NCBI RefSeq assembly: GCF_001424545.1
Contig: NZ_LMQL01000002.1
Location: 63,434-127,433, forward strand
Direction of reading: 5' to 3'
Source: Ramlibacter sp. Leaf400
GTDB taxonomy: Bacteria; Pseudomonadota; Gammaproteobacteria; Burkholderiales; Burkholderiaceae_C
Length of the DNA stretch: 64,000 nucleotides
The position numbers and the translations under genes are program-made. Of this stretch, positions 26,475-35,632 are shown piece after piece (positions within the stretch are counted from its first letter, which is position 1; every line of letters starts with the position of its first letter). The notes below the pieces were generated by a model, which was given only the letters and a program-made list of their open reading frames with translations, was not told the DNA's origin and ran no database searches.

Positions 26475-27434
26475 GTGAAGCTGAGTGTGATCCTGCCTTG
26501 TTACAACGGCTCCGCCACGCTGGACGTCCAGCTGGAGGCGCTCACCCGCCAGCACTGGCCCGGCGGGTGGGAGGTCATCGCGGTCGACAACGGCTCCGCC
26601 GACGGCTCGCCGGAGATCGTGAGGCGCTACCAGGACCGGCTCCCCGACCTGCAGGTCGTGCAGGCCTACACGCCCGGCACGAAGCGCCTGGGCGTGCCCC
26701 ACTCCTACAACACCGGCATCAAGGCCGCCACCGGCGACGCCTTCGTCTTCTGCGAGGCGGACGACGAGGTGGCGCCCGGCTGGCTCGAGGCCATGGGCCA
26801 GGCGCTGGCCGACCACCCCTTCGTCGTCGGCCGGCTGGAGCACCGCAAGCTCAATCCGGCATGGGTGCATCCGCCCTACGGCGACGGCTACCAGTACGCG
26901 GGCCTGGCCCGCTACCGCACGCCGCCCCACCTGGAAGGGGCCAGCGCCGCTGCGTTCGGGCTGCAGCGCGCGTTCTACGAACGGCTCGGGCCGCTCAGCC
27001 TGGAGTTCCCGATGGGGCACGACATGGAGTACAGCTGGCGGGCGCAGGTCGCCGGCTACGCGCTGCATTTCGAGCCCCGCGCGGTAGTGCACTACCGCGA
27101 GAAGACGCGCCTGAAGGACCGCTTCCGCCAGGGCCGCAACTGGGGCTGGGACTCGCATCGCATCGAGCGGCACTACGGCGTGCCACCGCGCAGGCTGGCC
27201 CTGGCAGGGCAGGCCGTGCACATGCTGCGGCTGCTCCCGGCCGGGATCGGCGCGGCGCTCTGGGCGGCCACCGGGCGCACCGGCGGCCGGCGGCAGCTGG
27301 CCGAGTGGGTGTTCAACTTCGGCTGGGCGGTCGGCAAGGGCCGCGCGCTGCTCACCCGGTCCACCCCCGCCGCCCCGCCCGCCGCCGATCGCCCCGCGGC
27401 CGAACCGGTCCCGCCCCTGACACCCCAACCTTGA
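26475..27434 (+). CDS. Family 2 glycosyltransferase
   Basis: 319 residues. GT-A fold signature at the N-terminus (LSVILPCYNGSATLDVQLEAL, VIAVDNGSADGSPEIV) and an acidic metal-binding segment FCEADDEVAPG. The C-terminal third has LLPAGIGAALWAA, possibly membrane-associated, and a Pro/Ala tail. GTG 26475 is the start, backed by GGGGAGG seven bases upstream; a longer frame from 26367 is not credible. First gene of a plus-strand surface-glycan operon. Acceptor and donor unknown. Confidence 0.87.
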   Translation: MKLSVILPCYNGSATLDVQLEALTRQHWPGGWEVIAVDNGSADGSPEIVRRYQDRLPDLQVVQAYTPGTKRLGVPHSYNTGIKAATGDAFVFCEADDEVAPGWLEAMGQALADHPFVVGRLEHRKLNPAWVHPPYGDGYQYAGLARYRTPPHLEGASAAAFGLQRAFYERLGPLSLEFPMGHDMEYSWRAQVAGYALHFEPRAVVHYREKTRLKDRFRQGRNWGWDSHRIERHYGVPPRRLALAGQAVHMLRLLPAGIGAALWAATGRTGGRRQLAEWVFNFGWAVGKGRALLTRSTPAAPPAADRPAAEPVPPLTPQP

Positions 27435-27445
27435 AGGAATCCCCC

Positions 27446-28690
27446 ATGAACCTGGCGCCGGTCCGGCCCGCCTGCCGCCTCTGCGGAGCGGCACTGAAAC
27501 ACACCTTCACCGACCTGGGCATGTCGCCGCCGTGCGAGGCGTTCGTGCCCCCGGACCGGCTGGCCAGCGTCGAGGCGTTCTACCCGCTGCACGTCTTCGT
27601 GTGCGACGAGTGCCTGCTGGTGCAGCTGCCCGAGCACGTCAGCCCGCAGGAGATCTTCACCGAGTACGCCTACTTCTCCTCGTACTCGGACAGCTGGCTC
27701 GCGCATGCCAAGGCCTATGCGGGCCGCATGGTCGACCGCTTCGAGCTGGGCCCCGGCAAGCTGGTGGTCGAGCTGGCCAGCAACGACGGCTACCTGCTGC
27801 AGTACTTCCAGGCGCTGGGCGTGCCGGTGCTGGGGGTGGAGCCGGCGGCCAACGTCGCGCGCGAGGCGGTGCGCAAGGGCATCCCGACGCGGGTGGAGTT
27901 CTTCGGCCGCGAGACCGCCGCCGCCATGGTGCGCGAGGGCATCCAGGCCGACCTCATCGCCGCCAACAACGTCTTTGCCCACGTGCCGGACATGCGCAGC
28001 TTCACCGCCGGCATGAAGACGCTGCTCAAGCCCGGCGGCGTCATCACCATCGAGATCCCGCACCTGATGCGGCTGATGGAGCAGAACCAGTTCGACACCA
28101 TCTACCACGAGCACTTCTCGTACTGGTCGTTCATCACCGCCACGCGGATGCTGGCCGACTTCGGCCTGGCCGTGTTCGACGTCGAGGAGATCCCCACGCA
28201 CGGCGGCTCGATGCGCATCTATGCCCGGCATGCCGACGACCCGTCGCCCGTGCACGAGCGCGTGCGCGAACTCACCCGGCGCGAAGAGGAAGCCGGCTTC
28301 ACCCGGCTGGAGACCTATTTCTCCTTCGACGAGAAGGTCAAGCGGACCAAGCGCAACATCCTGTCCTTCCTGATCGAGGCCAAGCGGGCCGGCAAGTCCA
28401 TCGCCGGCTACGGGGCCCCGGGCAAGGGCAACACGCTGCTCAACTACTGCGGCATCCGCACCGACTTCCTGGACTACACCGTGGACCGCAATCCGTACAA
28501 GCACGGCCGCGTCCTGCCGGGCACGCGCATCCCGATCTTCCCGCCGGAGAAGCTGCGCGAGACGCGGCCGGACTACGTCTTCATCCTGCCCTGGAACCTG
28601 AAGGACGAGATCCGCCAGCAGCTGGCCTACGTGCGCGAGTGGGGCGGGCAGCTGGTGGTGCCCATCCCCGACATCGAGGTGCTGGAGTGA
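27446..28690 (+). CDS. Sugar C-methyltransferase (SAM-dependent, zinc-binding N-terminus)
   Basis: 414 residues with the three-part architecture of NDP-hexose C-methyltransferases (TylC3 type): N-terminal zinc finger with Cys10, Cys13, Cys53, Cys56; SAM-binding Rossmann domain (LVVELASNDGYLLQYF about 108-123); C-terminal domain with YGAPGKGNTLLNYCGI. Would methylate a nucleotide-linked keto-deoxysugar. Ribosome binding site GAAGGAATCCCCC. Follows the glycosyltransferase by 11 bp. With RfbF nearby, a CDP-linked branched sugar is a reasonable guess. Confidence 0.9.
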   Translation: MNLAPVRPACRLCGAALKHTFTDLGMSPPCEAFVPPDRLASVEAFYPLHVFVCDECLLVQLPEHVSPQEIFTEYAYFSSYSDSWLAHAKAYAGRMVDRFELGPGKLVVELASNDGYLLQYFQALGVPVLGVEPAANVAREAVRKGIPTRVEFFGRETAAAMVREGIQADLIAANNVFAHVPDMRSFTAGMKTLLKPGGVITIEIPHLMRLMEQNQFDTIYHEHFSYWSFITATRMLADFGLAVFDVEEIPTHGGSMRIYARHADDPSPVHERVRELTRREEEAGFTRLETYFSFDEKVKRTKRNILSFLIEAKRAGKSIAGYGAPGKGNTLLNYCGIRTDFLDYTVDRNPYKHGRVLPGTRIPIFPPEKLRETRPDYVFILPWNLKDEIRQQLAYVREWGGQLVVPIPDIEVLE

Positions 28691-29973
28691 CCGATGCGCC
28701 GGCGCCCGGCGCCGCGATGCATGCGCTGGTGAGGGAGCTCTACCCGATCTGCCGCAGCATCACGGGCGACGGGCTCCGGCAGACGCTGGCGCGGCTGGGC
28801 CGCGAGATCCCGCTGGCCGTGCACGAGGTGCCCACCGGCAGCCGGGTGTTCGACTGGACCGTGCCGCGCGAGTGGAACATCCGCGATGCCTACGTGAAGA
28901 ACGCGGCCGGCGAGCGGGTGATCGACTTCCAGCGGCACAACCTGCACGTGGTGAACTACAGCGTGCCCGTGCAGCGCCGCATGACGCTGGCCGAGCTGCG
29001 GCCGCACCTGCACTCGCTGCCCGACCGGCCCGAGCTGATCCCTTATCGCACCTCGTACTACAAGGACAGCTGGGGCTTCTGCCTGCCGCACCGGCAGCTG
29101 GAGCACATGCCCGAGGGCGAGTACGAGGTTTGCATCGACTCCACGCTGGAAGACGGCCACCTCAGCTACGGCGAATGCCTGCTGCCGGGCAGCACGCCCG
29201 AGGAGGTGCTGGTCTCCTGCCACGCCTGCCATCCCTCGCTGGCCGACGACAACCTGTCCGGCCTGGCGGTCGCGACCTTCCTGGCGCGGCACCTGGCGCG
29301 GCAGCCGCGGCGCTACTCCTACCGCTTCGTCTTCGTGCCGGGGACCATCGGCTCGATCACCTGGCTGAGCCGCAACGAGGAGGCCGCGCGCAACATCCGC
29401 CACGGACTGGTGCTCACCTGCATCGGCGACCGCGCCAGCTTCACCTACAAGCGCAGCCGACGCGGCAACGCCGCCATCGACCGGGCGGTGGAACACGTGC
29501 TGGCGCATGCGGACCCGGAGCACGCGGTCCTGCCCTTCTCGCCCTACGGCTACGACGAGCGGCAGTACTGCTCGCCCGGCTTCAACCTGCCGGTGGGCTG
29601 CCTGATGCGCAGCCACCATGGGCAGTTCCCGCAGTACCACACCTCGGCCGACAACCCGGACTTCGTGACGCCCGAGGCGCTGGCCGGCGCGTTCGACGCC
29701 CTGCTGTCCGTGCTCGACGTGCTGGAGAACGACGGCCGCTACCTCAACCTGAAGCCGTACTGCGAGCCCCAGCTCGGGCAGCGCGGCCTCTACGGCACCA
29801 CCGGCGGCACCGGGCCGCGCCAGGTCGAGATGGCGATGCTGTGGGTCCTCAACTTCTCCGACGGCGAGTCCAGCCTGCTGGACATCGCGCAGCGCGCCAA
29901 CCTGCCCTTCGCGACGGTGCGCGAGGCCGCCGCGCTGCTGGAGCGCGCCGACCTGCTGGCGCCGGCGCCATGA
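28687..29973 (+). CDS. DUF4910 / aminopeptidase-like domain protein
   Basis: 428 residues. Matches the DUF4910 family (aminopeptidase-like fold with a C-terminal winged helix): LYPICRSITGDGLRQTL, the metal-site segment SCHACHPSLADDNLSGLAVA, GYDERQYCSPGFNLPVG and a HTSADNPDFV motif. Members are found in polysaccharide and aminosugar clusters; enzymatic role unproven. It begins with GTG 28687, in a GTGA overlap with the methyltransferase, and ends in an ATGA overlap with the SDR gene. Confidence 0.85.
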   Translation: MTDAPAPGAAMHALVRELYPICRSITGDGLRQTLARLGREIPLAVHEVPTGSRVFDWTVPREWNIRDAYVKNAAGERVIDFQRHNLHVVNYSVPVQRRMTLAELRPHLHSLPDRPELIPYRTSYYKDSWGFCLPHRQLEHMPEGEYEVCIDSTLEDGHLSYGECLLPGSTPEEVLVSCHACHPSLADDNLSGLAVATFLARHLARQPRRYSYRFVFVPGTIGSITWLSRNEEAARNIRHGLVLTCIGDRASFTYKRSRRGNAAIDRAVEHVLAHADPEHAVLPFSPYGYDERQYCSPGFNLPVGCLMRSHHGQFPQYHTSADNPDFVTPEALAGAFDALLSVLDVLENDGRYLNLKPYCEPQLGQRGLYGTTGGTGPRQVEMAMLWVLNFSDGESSLLDIAQRANLPFATVREAAALLERADLLAPAP

Positions 29974-30704
29974 ACCGGCTGGACGGCCAGGTCGCCGTGG
30001 TCACGGGCGCGAGCCGGGGCATCGGCCAGGCGATCGCGCTGGCACTGGCCGGACGCGGCGCCCGCCTGTGCCTGGTGGGGCGCGACCGCGCCAGCCTGCA
30101 GGCCGTCGTGCAGGAAGCGCGAGGCGCCACCGGCGCGCACCGCTGCTACGAAGCCGACCTGGGCGTGGACGCCGACGTGGACCGGCTGGCCGACACGCTG
30201 GGGCAGGACCTTTCCGCCGTCGACATCGTGGTCCATGCGGCCGGCGTGCTCGGCTGGGGTCCTTTCGAGAGTTCGCCGGCGCAGGAATTCGACAGCCAGT
30301 ACCGCACCAACGTGCGCGCGCCCTACGTGCTCACGCAGCGCCTGCTGCCGGGGCTCAGGGCCGCGCAGGGCCAGGTGGTGTTCGTGAACTCCAGCGCCGG
30401 CCTGTCGGCGCGGGCGAACGTCGCGCAGTACGCCGCGACCAAGCATGCGCTCAAGGCCGTGGCCGACAGCCTGCGCGAGGAGGTCAACGCCGCCGGCGTG
30501 CGGGTGCTCAGCCTCTACGTGGGCCGCACGGCCACCCGCATGCAGGCCGAGCTGCATGCGGTGGAAGGCAAGGCCTACGACCCGCTTTCCCTGATCCAGC
30601 CCGAAGACGTGGCGGGCCTGGCGCTCCACGCGTTGTCGCTGCCGCGCACGGTGGAGGTCACCGAGATCACCTTGCGGCCGCTGCGCAAGCCCGCCTCGGC
30701 GTGA
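29970..30704 (+). CDS. Short-chain dehydrogenase/reductase
   Basis: 244 residues, classical SDR: cofactor motif TGASRGIG (residues 12-19), NSS catalytic serine segment, and YxxxK with Tyr154 and Lys158. Reduces or oxidises an unknown sugar or other substrate with NAD(P)H. Last gene of the plus-strand glycan operon, overlapping the DUF4910 stop by four bases. Its last 130 bp are covered on the other strand by the C-terminal coding part of the convergent glycosyltransferase gene. Confidence 0.92.
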   Translation: MNRLDGQVAVVTGASRGIGQAIALALAGRGARLCLVGRDRASLQAVVQEARGATGAHRCYEADLGVDADVDRLADTLGQDLSAVDIVVHAAGVLGWGPFESSPAQEFDSQYRTNVRAPYVLTQRLLPGLRAAQGQVVFVNSSAGLSARANVAQYAATKHALKAVADSLREEVNAAGVRVLSLYVGRTATRMQAELHAVEGKAYDPLSLIQPEDVAGLALHALSLPRTVEVTEITLRPLRKPASA

Positions 30705-31681
30705 TCCTGCGCGATCTGCGCCGACACCGGCCAGGGCTCCACGCACACCAGGTCGCGCAGCACCTCCAGGCGCACCTGCGCGGCGGGATCGTCCGGGAAC
30801 TTGCGCGCGAAGAAGGCCGGCACGCTGCGCAACCGTTCGAGGTCGTCCGGGGTGAAGTCCTTCACGTGGGCCTCGTCGTAGCGCTGGATGAGGTGGTTCA
30901 TCGGCCCCCTGCGCTCGACCAGCTGCATCAGCAGCGTGCCCACCAGGAACTCGTCGGCGATGCGCAGCCGGCTGAAGTAGTCGCGCAGCTCGGGCCGCGC
31001 GAACTGGTCCACCATGGCCCACACGATGTCGCGGCGCGCGCCGAACCAGGGCGAGCCGTAGTAGGGGCGGAAGTCCGGACCGAAGGGATGCCGCCCGAAC
31101 CAGCCGCGCGCGAAGGCCCCGACCGTCGCCTTGGCGATCCAGGGCACGGGGCCGCCCGCGGTGCCGCTGCGCAGCCAGATGCCCGCCTCGTCGCGCCGTC
31201 CCGGCGTCGCGCTGAAGTAGTGGCGCGACAGGCGCCGCAGCAGGCGGTGGCGCAGCGACCCCTCGGGCGTGAACGCGCGGTAGCCCACCGACATCAGCGC
31301 GTCGCGGTCGGCCATCAGGTCGATGCAGTCGAAGTGCGCCTGGGCGTCGCCGGCCACGTGCTCCTCGAACTGCGCCATCGACTTGATCGGCAGGCAGGTC
31401 GGGCTGAGCAGCTGCAGGTAGTCGAACTCGAAGTGCTCCAGCGCATGGCGCAGCGAATGGAACACGCCTTCGGTGAAGCCGAACACGGCCCAGCCGGTGC
31501 GCCGCGGCTCCGGGACGAACCGCGCGTTGGGCGCCGTCAGCGGGAAGTGCGGGGTCTGCGCGAAGTCGTGGTGGACCAGCACCTGGTGCGGCGCCAGCGA
31601 CCGCGCCAGCTGGTCGACGGTCTCCGGCCGGCTCACCGCCGACATCACGACGAAGACGATCTTCGGTGTTCCGCTTCCCAT
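30575..31681 (-). CDS. GT14-like (core-2/I-branching type) glycosyltransferase
   Basis: 368 residues. KIVFVVMSAVSRPETVDQLARSL, the VHHDF motif and LLSPTCLPIKS, FDCIDLMADRDAL and GSPWFGARRDIVWAM resemble the beta-1,6-N-acetylglucosaminyltransferase (GT14) family. The last 43 residues run antisense through the 3' end of the SDR gene and look non-conserved, probably because an ancestral stop was lost. Third gene of the minus-strand arm (rfbF, pig-L, this gene), 3 bp after the PIG-L stop. Acceptor unknown; extracellular polysaccharide or lipopolysaccharide decoration is likely. Confidence 0.8.
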   Translation of the reverse strand: MGSGTPKIVFVVMSAVSRPETVDQLARSLAPHQVLVHHDFAQTPHFPLTAPNARFVPEPRRTGWAVFGFTEGVFHSLRHALEHFEFDYLQLLSPTCLPIKSMAQFEEHVAGDAQAHFDCIDLMADRDALMSVGYRAFTPEGSLRHRLLRRLSRHYFSATPGRRDEAGIWLRSGTAGGPVPWIAKATVGAFARGWFGRHPFGPDFRPYYGSPWFGARRDIVWAMVDQFARPELRDYFSRLRIADEFLVGTLLMQLVERRGPMNHLIQRYDEAHVKDFTPDDLERLRSVPAFFARKFPDDPAAQVRLEVLRDLVCVEPWPVSAQIAQDHAEAGLRSGRKVISVTSTVRGSDNAWSARPATSSGWIRESGS

Positions 31682-31684
31682 GGC

Positions 31685-32350
31685 TCAGGCCGCCGTGCCC
31701 AGCACGAGCTTGCGGCAGTGGAAGGCTTCCGCCCGTTTTTCGACCGCGGCGCATTCCACGCCGCGCAGGCGCATCAGCGCCTCGAACGTGTCTTCCGTCA
31801 GCCAGGCCTTGTGCGCCTCGCTGCGAAACACCTCGCAGATCAGGCCGACCTTGCGCGAGCTCACCGCCCGCGGCAGCGGCACGAAGCAGTTGGGCGTGCC
31901 CAGGTCGCCGTCGTACTTGGGGATCTCGTATTCCAGGATCATGTGCCGCCGCCAGGTGTTCCAGGTCAGGTCGCTGACGGTGCGGTGGTCCTGGTGCCGG
32001 TCCTCGCGGTAGTGCGTGAAGATGAGGTCGGGCTCCACCTCGGCCTTGAGCGCCTCGACGAAGTCCTTGATCTCGGCGCCCTGCCACGGGAAGTAGCCGT
32101 CGCGAAAGGGGCCGATCACGACGCGGCGCGACGCGGCCTTCTCCAGGAAATGCGCCGCCCCGGCCTGGGCCTCCTGCTCGCGCGGACCGGCCGCGCTGAA
32201 CACCACCCAGGTGACGCGCACGTTGGTGCGGGTGGACAGCAGGTGAAGGAGCGTGCCGCCGCAGCCGATCTCGATGTCGTCGGCGTGTGCGCCCAGGCAC
32301 AGCACGTGGAGCGGAGCGTCGCGGTCGGGCGGCAGGATCAACGGGAGCAT
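31685..32350 (-). CDS. PIG-L family deacetylase
   Basis: 221 residues. Zinc/catalytic motif AHADDIE (His22, Asp24, Asp25; canonical AHPDDxE) and a second metal motif RHQDHR near residues 120-126. PIG-L enzymes remove N-acetyl groups from GlcNAc-containing substrates. ATG 32350 is chosen because the rfbF stop ends 1 bp away, and the longer frame up to 32398 would overlap rfbF. Likely deacetylates an aminosugar in the local glycan pathway. Confidence 0.9.
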   Translation of the reverse strand: MLPLILPPDRDAPLHVLCLGAHADDIEIGCGGTLLHLLSTRTNVRVTWVVFSAAGPREQEAQAGAAHFLEKAASRRVVIGPFRDGYFPWQGAEIKDFVEALKAEVEPDLIFTHYREDRHQDHRTVSDLTWNTWRRHMILEYEIPKYDGDLGTPNCFVPLPRAVSSRKVGLICEVFRSEAHKAWLTEDTFEALMRLRGVECAAVEKRAEAFHCRKLVLGTAA

Positions 32351-32351
32351 G

Positions 32352-33137
32352 TCACCTCGCCGGCTTCTTCCAGACTTCCCAGGGAGCGGCGCCGCCACCC
32401 TGCAGGCCTTCGAGCTGCTGCTTGTCCTTGAAGGTGTCCATGCTGGCCCAGAAGCCGTCGTAGCTGTAGCCGATCAGCTGCTGGTCGCGCAGCAGGCGGT
32501 GGAACGGCTCCTCGACCAGTTCCTCGCCGTCGCCGATGTACTCGAAGATCTCCTTGCGGAAGGCGAAGAAGCCGCCATTGACGCGGATGTCGCCGTTGCT
32601 GATCGGATGGATGTCCGACACCAGGCTGCTGCCGGGGGCCGTCGCCACCACGTGGTAGCTGAGGTTGGGGCGCACGCACAGGAAGCTGGCGACCTTGCCC
32701 TGCCGGTGGAAGTCGTCGAGCTGCTGCGGCAGCGGCAGGTCCGACAGGCCGTCGCTGTAGTTGGCCAGGAATTCCTCCTCGCCTTCCACGTACTTGCGCA
32801 CCGCGCGCAGCCGCTGGCCGATGTTGGAGGAGATGCCGGTGTCGGCGAAGGTGATGCGCCAGTCGTGGATGTCGCTGCTGACCAGTTCCACGTTCTTGCC
32901 ACCGCCCGACAGGACGAAGTCGTTCGACAGGCATTCCTGGTATTGCAGGAAGTAGTTCTTGACCACGTCGGCACGGTGACCGAGGCACAGGACGAAGTCC
33001 TTGTGCCCGTAGTGCGCGTAGTACTTCATCACGTGCCACAACAAGGGGCGCGACCCGATGTGCACCATCGGCTTGGGCAGGTTCTCCGCGTCCCGCATCC
33101 GCAGGCCCTGGCCACCGCAAAACAATACGACCTTCAT
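32352..33137 (-). CDS. rfbF: Glucose-1-phosphate cytidylyltransferase
   Basis: 261 residues. Nucleotidyltransferase signature (VVLFCGGQGLRMRDAENLPKPM), then WHVMKYYAHYGHKDFVLCLG and SDGLSDLPL, all typical of RfbF/DdhA, which forms CDP-glucose from CTP and glucose-1-phosphate, the entry to CDP-3,6-dideoxyhexoses. Two ATGs compete; 33137 is preferred since GGGAGG lies about ten bases before it, while it directly abuts the ATG at 33146. The follow-up CDP-glucose dehydratase (rfbG) is not in the window. The 262 bp upstream hold nothing recognised. Confidence 0.9.
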   Translation of the reverse strand: MKVVLFCGGQGLRMRDAENLPKPMVHIGSRPLLWHVMKYYAHYGHKDFVLCLGHRADVVKNYFLQYQECLSNDFVLSGGGKNVELVSSDIHDWRITFADTGISSNIGQRLRAVRKYVEGEEEFLANYSDGLSDLPLPQQLDDFHRQGKVASFLCVRPNLSYHVVATAPGSSLVSDIHPISNGDIRVNGGFFAFRKEIFEYIGDGEELVEEPFHRLLRDQQLIGYSYDGFWASMDTFKDKQQLEGLQGGGAAPWEVWKKPAR

Positions 33138-33399
33138 TGAAGCCATACCTCCCGGGTTGTGTGAACCGCTCCCACCTGGCTCGTGGAAGCGAATTCATTG
33201 TGCGTCGGAAGCGCGGCCCTTTGGGGCCTCGGCACCCTGCCGGTCAGCGGTCGCGCAGGGCGCGCAATCACGCTCCGGCAAGGCCCAGCAAGGAAAGGGG
33301 CGCATCCGGCGGCGCTTTCCAGCGGCCGAGTTGCGCGGGCACCGCGAACTACGCTTGAGGATGAGTAGCCCGAAAGAGCCGGTCGGCAAGCTCAGGCAT

Positions 33400-35454
33400 T
33401 CACTCTTCCCTCGGCCGGTACTGCGCGGCCAGCTGGGCCTGCAGGTTCGGCGGCACCGGCTCGTAGTGGCTGAAGGCGAGCGTGAAGCTGCCCTGCCCGC
33501 CGGTGAGCGCGTTCAGCCGCGACTGGTAGGTCGAGAGCTCGGCCAGCGGGGCCTGGGCGAGAACGGTCAGCACGCCGTCGACGCCCGACTGCGTGCCGCT
33601 CACCTGCGCGCGGCGCGAGGCCAGGTCGCCGGTGATGTCGCCCAGATCCTCCGCGGGCGCGCTGATCTCCATGTCGACGATGGGCTCCAGCACGCAGGGC
33701 TGCGCGGCCTGCACGGCGGCGACCAGGGCCTTGCGGCCCGCGGTGACGAAGGCGATCTCCTTGCTGTCCACCGTGTGGTGCTTGCCGTCGTACACGATCA
33801 CCTTCAGGTCCACCACCGGGTAACCCGTCAGCACGCCCTGCTCCATGGCCTGGCGCACGCCCTTCTCGACCGCGGGCATGAAGTTGTTGGGGATGGCCCC
33901 GCCACGCACCTCGTCGACGAACTCGAAGCCCGCGCCGCGCGGCAGCGGCTCGATGCGCAGGAAGACCTCGCCGAACTGGCCGGCGCCGCCGGTCTGCTTC
34001 TTGTGGCGGTGGTGCCCTTCGGCGGGCGCGCGCACCGTCTCGCGGTAGGCCACGCGCGGCGGCCGCGTCTCGACCTGGCAGCCGTGCACGTCGGTCAGCC
34101 GGGCCAGCAGCGCGCGCAGGTGCAGCTCGCCCAGGCCGTAGACGATGGTTTCGTTGGAGCCTTCCGCATGCTCGATGCGCAAGCAGGGGTCCTCGCTCAC
34201 CAGCTTCTGCAGGATGTCGTGCAGGCGCTGCTCGTCGCCGCGCCGCTTGGGCTCGATCGCCAGGCCGTGCACCGGCACCGGGAACGGCAGCGGCTTGAGG
34301 TGCATGTGCGCGTCCTCGGCCGCGTCATGCAGCACGGCGTCGAAGTGCAGTTCCTCCACCTTGGCGATGGCGCAGATGTCGCCCGGCACCGCCTTCGGCA
34401 CCCCCACCAGCTTGCCGCCCTGCAGCCGGAAGAGGTGCCCCACCTTGAAAGGGCGTCGGCCGTCTCCCACGTAAAGCTGGCTGTCGCGCAGGATGGTGCC
34501 CTGGTGCACGCGCAGCACGCCCAGCTTGCCCGCGTAGGGGTCCTGAGTGATCTTGAAGACGTGCGCGAGCACGTGCCGGTCGGGATCCACCACCACCTGC
34601 ACCGGCCGCGCGCCTTCGCCCTCGCCTTCCAGGAAGGCGGGCGGATTGCTCTCGGTCGGGTCGGGCAGCAGCCGCTCGATGGCGTCCAGCAGCTCGGCGA
34701 CGCCGGCGCCGGTGCGCGCCGAGACGAAGAAGATCGGCACCAGGTGGCCTTCGCGCAGGGCCTGCTCCAGCGTCGGGTGCAGCTCGGCCGGGTCGACGTC
34801 GCCGTCGTTCAGGTAGCGCTCCACCGCTTCGGCGTCCACCTCCACCACCTGCTCCATCAGGGCCCGGTGCGCGTCCTCCACCGACGAGAAATCGGGCGAG
34901 GGGCCGCCCTCCTGCTTGCGGGTCCAGAAGCAGTCGAGCACGCTTTCGCCGCCCTGCGCCGGCAGGTTGACCGGCAAGCATTCCTTGCCGAAGGCGGCCT
35001 GGATCTGCGCCACCAGCTGCTGCAGGTGCACGCCCTGCGCGTCGATGCGGTTGACGATGACGATGCGGTCGCGCTCGCGCTGGCGGGCCCACTCCATCAT
35101 GCGCACCGCCCCGGGCTCGATGCCGGTCGCGGCGTTCAGGACGATGGCCGCGGTCTCCACCGCCTCCAGCGCCGGCAGCGACTGGCCCAGGAAGTCGGGC
35201 GCGCCGGGCGCGTCGATGAGGTGGGTGGTGATGCCGTTGTGCTCGAAGTGCAGCACGCTGCTGTTGAGCGAGCGCAGCCACTTCTTCTCCAGCACGTCGC
35301 CGTCGGAGACGGTGCTGCCTTTCTCCACCGAGCCGGGGGCGCCGATGGCGCCGGCCTTCCACAGCAAGGCCTCGGCCAGGCTGGTCTTGCCCGAGCCGCC
35401 CGGCCCCACGAGGGCCACGGTTCGCCTGGAGGCGATGTCACGATGAGCGGCCAC
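33400..35454 (-). CDS. Elongation-factor-G-like GTPase (atypical paralogue)
   Basis: 684 residues with the five-domain order of EF-G. The P-loop is VALVGPGGSGKTSLAEAL (17-24 core) where canonical EF-G has AHIDAGKTT; the G3 motif reads DAPGAPDF instead of DTPGHVDF, and NKxD is replaced by NRID. The domain IV loop and RAPAEGHHRHKKQTGGAGQF segment are intact. It is therefore an EF-G paralogue of the FusA2/EF-G-like group rather than the house-keeping factor; a role in ribosome recycling or stress is possible. Start is GTG 35454, with AAAGGAG six bases upstream. No str-operon neighbours. Confidence 0.88.
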   Translation of the reverse strand: MAAHRDIASRRTVALVGPGGSGKTSLAEALLWKAGAIGAPGSVEKGSTVSDGDVLEKKWLRSLNSSVLHFEHNGITTHLIDAPGAPDFLGQSLPALEAVETAAIVLNAATGIEPGAVRMMEWARQRERDRIVIVNRIDAQGVHLQQLVAQIQAAFGKECLPVNLPAQGGESVLDCFWTRKQEGGPSPDFSSVEDAHRALMEQVVEVDAEAVERYLNDGDVDPAELHPTLEQALREGHLVPIFFVSARTGAGVAELLDAIERLLPDPTESNPPAFLEGEGEGARPVQVVVDPDRHVLAHVFKITQDPYAGKLGVLRVHQGTILRDSQLYVGDGRRPFKVGHLFRLQGGKLVGVPKAVPGDICAIAKVEELHFDAVLHDAAEDAHMHLKPLPFPVPVHGLAIEPKRRGDEQRLHDILQKLVSEDPCLRIEHAEGSNETIVYGLGELHLRALLARLTDVHGCQVETRPPRVAYRETVRAPAEGHHRHKKQTGGAGQFGEVFLRIEPLPRGAGFEFVDEVRGGAIPNNFMPAVEKGVRQAMEQGVLTGYPVVDLKVIVYDGKHHTVDSKEIAFVTAGRKALVAAVQAAQPCVLEPIVDMEISAPAEDLGDITGDLASRRAQVSGTQSGVDGVLTVLAQAPLAELSTYQSRLNALTGGQGSFTLAFSHYEPVPPNLQAQLAAQYRPREE

Positions 35455-35576
35455 GAGACACTCCTTTCGCAACGAAGGACGGCCATCGTAAGGCAGGTTC
35501 GCCACGGCCGTGCAGCGGGCGCGGCCGTGCTTGCATCGGTTTGCTTCGGTGGAAACTCGACGGCAGTGCATTGCAT

Positions 35577-35632
35577 AACCTCCGTGCCGCGCACTGCGGT
35601 GCGAGCCGCTTCGGGCGGCCGGGCGCGGCTCA
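35577..35632 (-). repeat. Stop-codon-abutting structured 56-bp repeat, copy 2
   Basis: Reads on the minus strand from the TGA (35632-35630) of the membrane-protein gene; 54 of 56 bases equal the copy at 944-999. Fold: two hairpins inside an outer GCCGCGC/GCGCGGC stem. The rest of the 35455-35629 gap shows nothing else. Confidence 0.7.
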
